Of a stretch of DNA of 64,000 nt, positions 1 through 12,100 are shown one piece after another. The stretch covers positions 21,706,001 to 21,770,000 of the forward strand of contig OY756962.1 of NCBI GenBank assembly GCA_963580455.1. The letters run 5' to 3'. How positions within the stretch are numbered: the first letter of the stretch is position 1; every line of letters starts with the position of its first letter. The stretch is from Euonymus europaeus (Eukaryota; Streptophyta; Magnoliopsida; Celastrales; Celastraceae). The notes beneath the pieces were generated by a model. The model was not told where the DNA came from, ran no database searches, and saw only the letters and a program-made list of their open reading frames with translations. The translations under genes were made by a program, and so were the position numbers.

Positions 1-125
1 AAAAACTATACTCAAAATCGTTTTTAAAAACTAAAAAAGAAAACAATAAAGCGTTCCAATGGAGGTTCTTTAAATATAAGATCGGTTGCTTACCTACACA
101 TTTCTAATAGTTCTGTTCATTTCAG

Positions 126-3100
126 GTGACTGATTTACTTGGAAAATATCCTGATCTTATGGAGGAGTTCAATGACTTCCTGGATTGTTGTGAGAATCTA
201 GGTAATCTTGTAAAACCTTTGTTTCTTAAAGTATTGGCTACTATTTCTTCACTTTAGTTTATTCAACTTTAGTTTCTTGCAGATGGTTTCCTTGCTGGCG
301 TTATGAGTAAAAGTACGTAAAATGATATTCCCAATTTTTATACCTTTTTCCTTTTGGAAGTTTTACATTTCCAAAAATTTTGCAATAGCTGTTACCATTT
401 TATTGTTAAAATTTTGGCAACTTTTTTTTGATAAGTCTGAATTTTGCAAACCTGCTGATTGCAGAATCACTGTGTACTGTTGGACATGTATCGAGATCAT
501 TTAGAGCTGATGAAAAAGACAAAGATCATAAGCGTGAACTGGAAAGTGCTAAAGAAAAGGATAGAGGCAGAGAGAAATACATGGCAAAATCAATTCAAGA
601 GCTTGACCTTTCTAATTGTGAATGCTGTACTCCAAGTTACCGGCTTCTGCCAGTGGAAGTAAGGAAATCTACTTGTGTTTGAAATTTCATTTGAACGTTT
701 TTATTAATTACTGTACTGATGTGTAACCCTACGGTACTGGTCTCTGTTCAGTCTGCAATAGCCATGGCTAGCCAGAGATCTGAGCTTGGTGCTCAAGTGT
801 TGAACGATCACTGGGTTTCGGTGACTTCTGGAAGTGAGGATTATTCTTTTAAACACATGCGCAGAAATCAGTATGAGGAAAGCTTATTTAGATGTGAAGA
901 TGATAGGTATGTGGATTGCTAGTGTTTTTTTGGAGCATACCTGGTATTTCAATGATATATGGCTGTTTTTTAATTTTTTAGCATTTGCTTATTGATGGAA
1001 AAAATGGTAAACTGCATTGAGGATCTTGGAAACAGCCTACAGGTGATCATGTGGCCCAATGGGAGAGTTGCAGTGGTGCAACCTTAAAGGTCACAGGTTC
1101 AATTCATGAAAACAACCTCTACATATTTTGTGGGGGTCCTGCTTGTATATCTTAATGTTCCTCTTTTCTTGACTCTAGAATCGATGCCACTCCTTGTTGA
1201 ATGGGACTGTAGGTTGGAGTCTAGCCCCAAAAATAAAATGAAAACACTATTTTACTTTCAGATTTTATGGTTTTTCTGGACCTCTTGACCTTTGAGTTGT
1301 GGAATATTCATTTCATGATTTTAGGTTTGAGCTGGACATGCTATTAGAGTCTGTGAGCTCTACTGCCAAGTGTGCCGAGGAATTGTTGAACAAGATAAAT
1401 GAAAATTACCCTAATCTGAACGCCCCAATCCAGATGGAGGACTACTTTACTGGTTTGGATTTAGTAGTTGATTATAACGATGTTTCTATTGTAATTGTCT
1501 ATTTCCTTATTTGTGTTACTTTCTGACTATATTGTTCTATCTTTACGTTCTTGTTATTGCAGCTTCAAATCTTAGGTGCATTGAACGTGTATATGGTGAC
1601 CATGGTCTTGATGTGATGGACATATTGCGGAAGAACCCAACTCTTGCGCTACCTGTTATTTTAACTCGTCTGAAGCAAAAGCAAGACGAGTGGACAAGGT
1701 GTCGCTCAGATTTTAATAAGGTCTGGGCTGACATATATGCTAAGAACCATTACAAATCACTTGATCATCGCAGCTTCTATTTCAAGCAACAGGATTCAAA
1801 AAACTTGACTGGGAAATGTATGTTCACTTTTTATATTGAACTATAAGTGATGGTAGATTTTTCTGGTTCCTTAATCATTATATTCTGTGAATTGTTTATT
1901 TATTTTTCAAGTAGAGTAATAACTTTGTGTTTTTTTCATTGATGATGAGTTTGATTGATCAAATAACTGAGTTGATTCTGTTAACTGTGGTAGATTATGG
2001 TCTCGTTTATCCGCTAAGAAAATTTTTCTTTGCCATGCAGCTCTATCTAAGGTCTCCTTTCTCCCCTTTTAGCAATGGATTCGCTAAGAACATTTTGCTC
2101 TGTAAAAGGATGAACGTACTATTATCACCCTTTTTTCTGTATTATTATTTGCATTTGTGGCCCCAAAATATGTTTTTAAAGCTTTTCATGCCTTGTTATT
2201 GCTACACATGTCTGATAGTGTAAATTTTCACTCTTATTGAGTGATATATTTGATCTAGGGAGAGGAATGAAACAGGTTATTTACTTGGTGTTGGGTTGTG
2301 TAAAGTTGGCATAAATAGTCTATTTTGGTCGCAGAATTGGTTGAGATTGAGAAAATCCAGAAATTTGAATTATGAATGGCTATTCCTCATTACTTGATGT
2401 TGGATTGTCTAAACTTGGCATAAATGTAACATGTTGTACTCATGTGTTCATCATACACAATATTTGTGTATGTGTGTGTTTGTATTATTTAAAATATATG
2501 TGTTTCTGTCCTTGGGTCTCTTTTTGCATTAAGTTTGGAAGGATATTTTTTGTATTCTCTAATCCTTCAGTGATTATTTTTTTTCGGTTTCAATTCTGGG
2601 GAATATGGGTGGTTGATTTGTCTTTCAATCAAAGGGTGATTTAAATTGTGTTGTATCAGTTTCTAGCCCTTTTTCTTTCTTCCATGATGTTTTGAACAAA
2701 TTAACTCTCAACACTCGTGTGATAGCATGTAATTCGTGTGGTGAAAAAGGAGAAAGATGGAAGAAAATCCACTGATAGCAGGGATTTGGAGTAGCTTCCT
2801 CCCCTGTCCATGAAAAAAGTGGCTCAGTTTAGTTGGCAAACTGATAGGTCCCAGGGTGTGTACAAATTGTGAATCTGTAAATGCTTAACACATGCATTGC
2901 TTAATCCATACATATGATATTTCCTCTTTTACTAAGCTCTTCCTTTGTAAAGTGTTTATCTGTATGTATGTATGTATGTGTGAGATGCTTCCTCTTTTAA
3001 TTCTGTGGATTTGACCTGTACATTCTCATGGGCCTTTCTTTCTTGAAAAACAGCTCTGGTGACTGAGATGATGGAATTGAAAGAGAAGCTGCAGAAAGAG

Positions 3101-6100
3101 GATGATCTTATTCTTGCTTTTGCTTCTGGAAACAAACAGCATTTGGTTCCTCATTTTGAATATGAATACTCCGATGTCAGCATTCATGAAGAGTTGTATC
3201 AACTTGTTCAATATTCATGTAAAGAGGTTTGCTCAACTAAAGAAGAGTTGAACAAAGTTATGAGGTTTTGGACCACCTTCTTTGAGCCCATGCTGGGTGT
3301 TCCTTCACGGCCTTATGGGTCAGCAAGTTCTGCTGATGTTGGAACTATCAATACTGCTACAAATGTTATTGCATCTAGCATAGGAGAAGGTGATGGTAGT
3401 CCTGCTCCAGATACTATGACAAGTAGTTCCATAAATGGAGATACTATGGCTAAAGAAGATAGTATGATTTGTGTAGATCCTGTATGGAAAAGTGATCTGA
3501 CAGGTGATAATCAACAGCTAGGAATAGAGGAGAAGAATACATATACAACTGACAGAATTTCTGGATGTAGCCTAAAAATTGCCTCGGTTCAGTTAGCTGG
3601 AGATTCCAGTGCGCCACTTACTGAAAACAGTCATCAAATAACCAGTGCCGAAGTGACTGCAGGTCTGTGGTTTGGATTTTTTAAATATGGAAATTCTATC
3701 TTGTTCTTGTTATATACTTGATCCTGACCTAATTCTCTGAATAATTTCTGATTGAATTGCAATACCAATTTATTTTGAATTTCAAGGGCATGTTGCGATC
3801 CCATCTCTACATGGTGATACTGGCATTGAGGACCAGAAGCTAAAAGCTAGAACTGATACTGCATCTTCATCAAAGGTAGGTGTTTGCAGTTTTGGAAAAT
3901 TGGATGTGTCCATCCTTTAACTTGCCTAAATAGAGTTTATTTTGCTTTGTGAAATATCAGTTGTTTTTCAGATATTCTTGTGATAGCAGTTATGGTGTGT
4001 ATTTTCAATTTATTTATATCTTTCACTTTGGTTTCTTCAGGGTGAAGATGCTGCAAAACCAATTTTACCTCCAAATGGAGTGCCTACAAACGGCACTAAA
4101 GTTAATAGATATCATGAAGATGCTGCTGGGCCCTCCAAAATAGAGAAAGAAGAGGGTGAGTTATCAGCTAATGTTGATTTTGAGGACAATTTCGCTGTCT
4201 ATGAAATTACTGGTATGCAGGTAATGCCCAAGGGAAATTACCTTAATGAAAGTAGGCAACAAAAACCAGGAAAGGAGGAGGAATTATGTTTTCAGGATGC
4301 TGGAGGAAACAATGCAGATGCTGATGATGAAAACAGTGAAAATGATTCTGAGGCTGGTGTTGATGTTTTGAGCAGTGAATCTGTTGATGATGAGTGCACT
4401 CGAGAAGAGCATGGAAAGGAGAAAGATATTGAAATAGACAAGGCTGAGAGTGAAGGTGAAGCTGTGGGCATGGCTGATACACAGTTCGTTGGAGGAGGAG
4501 ATAGCACGTCATTGCCATCAGAATGCTTTCATTTGTCGGTGAAGCCTATTGCAAAGCATGTACCATCAGGTTTACTTAATGAAGAAAGGAAGGATTCTCA
4601 GGTTCTTTATGGAAATGATGATTTCTACGTCCTGTTTAGGCTTCACCAGGTAAGAGAGAGACAGGACCTACACAAGAATTATCTGCTTTGTTTCAAATTT
4701 TCATTTATATACTGTGCTCAATTCGTTGTTCTTCCTTGCCAGATTTTATATGAAAGAATTTTGTCAGCCAAAAAAAACTCGACAGGTGTCGAAATGAAAT
4801 GGAAAAACTCAAAAGATACTGATTCTCCTGATCCGTATGCAAGGTGATTTTTTTTATCACATTCCATTTTGAGGTGTATGACACTGGCCAGTGCATATTT
4901 ATTTTTGATACTGCTTTCCCGGACAGATTTTTGAGTGTGCTATACAATTTGCTTGATGGCTCTGCCGACAATGCAAAGTTTGAGGATGAATGCCGAGCTA
5001 TTATAGGAAACCAGTCTTATGTATTATTCACACTGGACAAGTTAATATGTCAATTGGTCAAGCAGGTTCCTTGCTATACTCGTCTTTCATTTATTCATCC
5101 TCCTTTTATTTGCTGCAATGTTTCTGAATTATGTTTTCCGTGCAGCTTCGGACTGTTGCAACCGATGAGATGGACAATAAGCTTCTTCAGCTGTGCGAGT
5201 ATGAGAAATCCCGACAACTTGGGAAGATGATTGATTCAGTTTATTATCAGAATTCACGTTCCCTCCTTCAAGAAGAGAATATATTTCGATTTGAATGTGT
5301 AAGTTCTTTGTTCTGCTCGCTTCGTGTTTTTTCAAGTTTCATTTTAAATTTAACCAGGTTTTGTCCCCTCTGCAGTCATCTGCCCCATCCTGTTTATCCA
5401 TCCAGTTGATGGACAATGCAACCAAGAAACCTGGGGTGTGGGCTGTTTCCATGGATCCTGATTTTGGGGCTTATCTGCACCACGATTTTCTGTCTGTATT
5501 TCCTGGCAAAAAGGAGCCACATGGCATTATAATGCGAAGGTAGGCGTTATGCTTCAGTTTTTCAACGTTGCAGTGTTTTCCCAACACTCCCTCCCTCTCT
5601 TCTTTCCTCTTCAGATCTGCAAAAGTACAATTGTAGAACAGGTAGCGAAATTTCATGATGGGCCGTTGACTCTGATCATTGAAATCTTATAAAAATTGTA
5701 TGTTTGAAGAGACTATGGGGTGGTATTGCTGGTATTTTTTGGTAACTGAGATAGAATGGTTCACTCCTCTCAATTTATACTTGTAGAAACATGCGCAAAT
5801 ATGTTGGCCTTGATGAATATTCTGCTATATGCATGGCAATGGAAGGTGCTAAAATTTTCAGTGGCCTTGAGTGTGAGATAGCTTGCAGCTCATACAAGGT
5901 ATGTTGATTTTGCTACAAATTCCTTGTGGTTTAAATTTTTTCATTTGTTTTATTCGAAGTTTCCTCCGGCTTCATGGTACGACCTATAATCAATCTTATA
6001 GCTAATTTTGTTTCGTGTAGTAACTTTCAAGAATGGCTTTCCCTCATTTTCCATACATTTAATTGTTTCAACCGATCATAGAATTTTTTTTTAATTCTAA

Positions 6101-9100
6101 AGTCATTTTTCATTAAAAATAAATAAATAATCTAACACTTTTCTTTTTAGTATAGTTTTCTCTCCACAATTTAAGGGTCACATGTTGAAATTCTGAAACA
6201 ACCTTTCCACAGTATAGGGCAAAGCTGTGTACATCTTTTCCTTCCCCTTCCAAGACTGCCTCCACCATGGGGCCTTGTGGACTGAAGTTGTTTAGCCTTT
6301 TTTGCTAAATTCTCATTAGAAATAATTGGAGTGTACTATTAGTTACAAGAAATCCACAGCTAATAAAGAAGAAGAAAGTAGCACCCTTTAATATTTAACA
6401 GCCCCCCTCAAGCTGGAGTATACAAATTATACATACTCAGCTTGGTACAAAACTTATGAAACATAGCTGGAAATAAAGGTTTAGTAAAGAAATCTCCCAA
6501 TTGAGAAGTGAATGAAACATAAGAGGTGCAAATATCTTTTTGCAACAATAAGTCTTGGATGAAATGACAGTTTACTTCAATGTGCTTGGTACGCTCATGG
6601 AAAATAGGATTGTTGGCAATATAAATAGCCGCTTGATTATCACAATTCATAGGCGTTGGACGAGACACTTTAATACCAAAGTCAGAGAGAATGAAAAACA
6701 CCCATAACATCTCAGAAGCTGTGTGTGTCATGGCACGATATTCTGCTTCGGCACTAGAACGGGCAACCACTTTGTTGTTTCTTAGACTGCCAAGTGACTA
6801 GGTTTATCACCTATGAAGGTACAATGTCCAGATGTAGATCATCGATCAGAGCGGGATCCACCAGAGCTTTGCTAAAACGATCAAACCAAGCACAAAGAGA
6901 TTGTTTTAAACCATACAAAGATTTGCATAGACGGCAAACCAAGGTTTCATTTCCATAAACAACATACCCTGACAGTTGATCCATGTACACTTCTTCTTGA
7001 AGATCACCATGAAGAAAGGCAGTTTTTATGTCAAGTTGAAATAAGGGCCAAGATTGATTGACAGCAGTAACAAAGAGTATACGAACTGAATTCAAACAAG
7101 CAACATGAGAGAATGTTTCCATATAATCGACTCCATATGTTTGAGTATACCTCTTTGCAACCAATCTAGCCTTAAGACGTTCAATAGACCCATTCGGTAA
7201 ATATTTCACAGTATAGACCCATCGACATCCCACTGTGTGCTTCCCAGAAGGAAGTTCAATCAACTCCCATGTATGATTCTTACGGAGTGCACTCATTTCT
7301 TCATCCATTGCTTGCTTCCATCCCGAAGAAGATATGACATCTTTATAAGATTCTGGAATAGAGATAATAGACAAAGCACAAACGAAAGAATGGAAACAAG
7401 GAGAGACACGATGATATGAAACAAAGTCAGAAATGAGAGATTTAGTACAAGCACGCTTACCACGACGAAGAGCAATAGGCAAGTCAGCTGTAGAAGTGGA
7501 AACTAGAGTAGGATCGGGTAGGACTTCAGAAGCTGGAGGCGATTTGGATGGTCCACCATATGAGATAACTTTTCTATTTGGAGTCCGATGAAATACCTGC
7601 AATGGAGGAGGGTTAGGAGATGATATTTCTTCTGAAGAGTCCTTAGGAGTGGACACCCCCCCACCCCCTTCCCCCACCCCGGCTCACTGAGAGGGGGGAA
7701 AGATCAAAAGACTGAGAGGGGAAGTACAAAAACCTGGGAATCGGGAACAGAGGATCCAGTAGAGGTATCATCGAAAACTAGGGAAGTGCCTTCATCAGAA
7801 TAAAAAGGAACATTCTCAAAAAATGTAACATCAGCATGGACAAAGTAACGACGAAAGGAAGGACAATAACATCGATATCCTTTTGTGTACGAGAATATCC
7901 AAGAATAATACATTTACAAACACAAGGTGATAGTTTATTGAGGCCAGTGTCCAGAATATGAACAAAAACAACACATCCAAAAACTCGAGGGGTAACAAAA
8001 AAAGGAGTGCGTGTGGAATATAAGATGAAGAAGGGAGTTTTGTTGCCCAACATCAAACTAGGCATGCGATTAATCAAATGACAAGCAGTCAGAACAACAT
8101 CCCCCAAAAATGTTTAGGAATATGCATATGAAACATAAGTCTTAGCAACATCTAAAAAATGACAATGCTTGCACTTCGCAATCCCATTTTGTTGGGACAT
8201 TTGAGCACAGCTAGTTTGATGAATAATACTCTTATCAATGCAAAATTTAGACACAGAAGTCTCAATATACTCAAGTATTATCTGAGCGAAGAACTTTTAT
8301 ACGCTTCTCAAATTGGGTAAATACTTCATTATAAAAACAAACAAGAATAATCGGTAGTTCAAAATGATGTTTCATTAAAAATAACCAAGTCATACGAGAG
8401 TAATCATCAACAAAAATGACAAAATACAAATGACCAGACACACTAGAAACACGGGTGGGGTCCCAAATGTTTGTATGAACCAAAGCAAAACATTCAGGCT
8501 CACAAAGAGCATGACGACGAGGAAATGAATTACGATAATGGTAGTGTTTGGTAAACAATTTTGCAGTTAACATATAATTTAGCTTATATGCTGGTAGCAT
8601 ATATGTTGTTTCAAATGCTGACATGTTTGGTTCATTATTACAGGAAAAACATATATGCTGTTTCAAATGTTGTGACTAATTAAATATAGGGGCAGTAGCA
8701 CAAATTAAAAAATATTTTTCAAAAATATATAATAAATTATTAAATATAATTGAATATCAATATTATTAAATAAATAAATTATTAAATATAATTAATATAT
8801 CATTTAAAAATAAATATATTATTAAATATAAATAATTTAATATATTAGTAAAAATGTTAATATTATTAAATATAATTGAATATATTATTTTAAAATAAAT
8901 ATATTATTAAATATAAATAAATAAAAATATTAGTATAAATGTTAATATATTATTAAGTAAAAATGAATATATTATTAAATATAAATAAATAAAAATTTAT
9001 TATTAAATAAAATGAATATATTATTAAATAAAATAAATAATAGATTGTTAACATTAAGGGTATTTTAGTCATTTGACTTATATATAAGGGGTAGTTTAGA

Positions 9101-12100
9101 CTTTTCATTTTTGATAGAAGGTAAATGTTGTTGAAAATGGTTTTTTATATAGCATTTGAAAATTGTAACATATATGCTAAAATTGTTATTGGGTGTTTGC
9201 TTAGGTAGCTTTTTGTATGTAGCATGCATGTTGAATGTTAAATTATATGCTAGTTGAAATTGTTTACCAAACACTCCCAATGTTTTCCTAACTGACAAGC
9301 TTCACAATCAAGACATCAAACTGAAGCCAAAGTAGGAAGAGCAAGCTTTAACTTCTGAAGAGACAGATGACCCAAACGATAGTGCCATTGGAGAGTGAGG
9401 GAAATGTGCAAGGCAGGAGTAGAAGGAATGGTAGGCAAAGGATCCAAATAGTATAGCTCATCTCGCTCATGTCCCAAACCAATCATTTTCTTGCTCTGAA
9501 GATCCTGGAAAACACAAAAATTAGGAGTAAACATTATTGAACAGTTTGAGAGCACGAGTTAGTTGACTAACTGTTAAAAGATTGAATGGAAAATGTTTAA
9601 GATAAAGACTATGTGGAAGAGAAAATAAGGAATGAGGATTTAGTGTTCCTTTACCAGAAACGGGTCGGGAGGAATTGTCTGCTAGAATGACGTGATGATC
9701 AGTGGAACGTAAATGAGTAAAAAGTGAGGAATTACCAGACATATGAGTGTTTGCACCAGAATCAATAATCCAAGAAGGATTATAATTATGAACAGAACAT
9801 GCAACATTACTTGATTTGGCAAAAGCGACAGTGGAAAGAGTGGAGGTGGAAGCACACAATGTTTGAAGTAGTTCACTGAGCTGAGCAGTAATCTTATCTT
9901 GAGTTCCAGGAAAGGAAGCAACATCTCGGAGCCAAAGGAATGGACTGAAGAAGATGAGTCAATAACTCTATTCATATGATCAGGTTTGCCATATTTAATC
10001 CAACAGTAAGGCTCAGTATGATTGGTGCCGGCACAATGAGTGCATTGTTTATCACCACGACCCTGAGAACGACCCCCGCGGCCACGAATACTACCACGGC
10101 TACTAGCAAAACCACCATGCTGGTTTTGAGTAGACAGTAGAACTGTCGCATCGACAGAGCTTGACCAGTAGGAATTTCCCAAAGAAGAGCACAACAATCG
10201 AGAATAGGCATTGGCAGCGGTAGGGAGATGCTCACTAGTTAAAATTTGATCCGTGAAATCTCTGAAATCAGAATCCAAACTAGCAAGAAGAGAAGCAAGC
10301 ATAAATTCCTTCCAATAGCGCTTTTGTTCAGTGAGATCAGGAGTAAAGGGACGATGTTGCAAGAGCTGATCCCACAGACTTTTAAGCTTACTATAATGGT
10401 CAATAAGAGCGGCACCATTTTGTTTAGTAGAGAAAATCTGCTCATAAAGCTCATAGACACGAGAAACATTGGAATGCTGAGAGTGTGCACTAGCCAAGGT
10501 ATCCCAAATTTGTTTTGAAGTTTCAGCAAACTCCACAGTAGAGATGATATTGGGTTCCATACTATGCCACAACCAACGCATAATAAGGGAATCTTCACTT
10601 TCTCAATCAGCAAAGTAGGATCCCCCTTCGGAGGAGGATCATCAGTAATGTACTTCAATTTCTTTTTGCCACGAAGGTGGGCTTTAACGGCATGAGCCCA
10701 ATACATATAATTATAGCCATTGAGTTTCTTGGATGTGATAGAGCGAGGAAGTTCATCATCACGAGAAACAATTACTCGAGCAGGAATTTTATCTCAAATA
10801 CAGCAACTGGAGTGTTATTTCCAGATCCAATAGAGCCATGAGACACGCTGTCACACCAGAGTAAGTAACACAACACAATGCTAAAAAAAAAAGGCCAAGA
10901 GCAAGGAGACAACTAGAACCAAACCAAGGAAAAATAGCCAATGTTGTACCCGATCAACCGAAACAAAAGTAACCAAACCAAAAGTAACACAACACAATGC
11001 TAAAAAAAAGGCCAAGAGCAAGGAGACAACTAGAACCAAACCAAGGAAAAATAGCCAATGTTGTACCCGATCAACCGAAACAAAAGTAACCAAGGAGAGC
11101 TAGCCAAGCATAACCAGATAAGCAAAAGAAACACCAGAAATCCCAGAAATTACCAGAAATTAAACACCTGGAATAACCAGATCCAAAAACCACAAGCCAA
11201 AAAACTCAGACATCCTAGAAATCAAGTGCGCGACTTACTTTACTGAAGTAAAATGAACCAGCTCGACCAGAACCAGATCAAACAGAGAGGACGAGAGAGC
11301 TGAAAACCAGTAGAGATCGAAAAACCAGTCGAACCATACTCGGATGAGACATGTCATCGTCGCAGAGAAAACATCGGCAACTCAGGAGCTGCTCATGGTG
11401 ACTGGCAGTGACGGGAAGGTGCGGTGGAGGAGGGGCTCCAATACCAAGTTACAAGAATTCCACAAATAATAAAGAAGAAGAAAGCAGCAGCGGGAGAAGA
11501 AAGAAGAAGATCATATTGATTTTCCTTAAACCAGAATACAGGGAAACCCTAGAGAATAAGACATGACATAACTAGTACAAAGACCAAAATACCCTTCAAT
11601 ATTTAACACTATTAATATGTTATATATATAGGTGTGTGTGTGTGTGTGACTGTACGTATGTATGTATATGTCCTAAATTTTCTAGTTGATCTGATTGGAA
11701 TATTAGATCCCTGTGTGAGTGCATTGTGGTTCGACAAGATCCCTATGCATCAACAGAGCTCATTATGCTCTATATTTGAGAATTAAATTTATTAACTCAT
11801 AGGTCTATTAGAGTTTATACAACAGATGTCAGTTGTTTTTTATTGTTTTGATGTAATCAAAGAAATTATGGCAAAAGACATTCTTTGGGAGTTACTATTT
11901 AGAAAGAGTTTGCAATGAATGTGGTGCATGTTGCCTTCATTATTACCACTTTTGATCTGCTATCTATTCTTTATGGTATTTTCCATATGAGCAAATTAGC
12001 ATTCTTCTGGAAATAATTTTACGTCACATTGATTGTTGAATCAAATTTTCCAAATTGTTGTGTATTTTTTTTTTAAAGACAGATCTGATTTTGTATACTC

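Larger units (their letters stand above)
6341..11608 (-). mobile_element. Ty1/copia LTR retrotransposon, defective, antisense in last SIN3 intron
   Basis: A 5.27-kb element bounded by the duplicated target CTATT(A) at 6336-6341 and 11609-11614. Read on the minus strand, the order is 5' LTR, primer site, gag with a zinc knuckle, protease, integrase, reverse transcriptase, RNase H, polypurine tract, 3' LTR, which is the copia order. It is inactive: frames are shifted in gag/protease, a MITE interrupts integrase, and the middle of RT is deleted. The element opposes SIN3 transcription and lies wholly within the intron 5899-12603. Confidence 0.93.

Noticed and set aside
4243..4518. Minus-strand Ser/His-rich open frames opposite SIN3
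   Set aside because: They are shadows of the acidic-linker exon 4041-4649.
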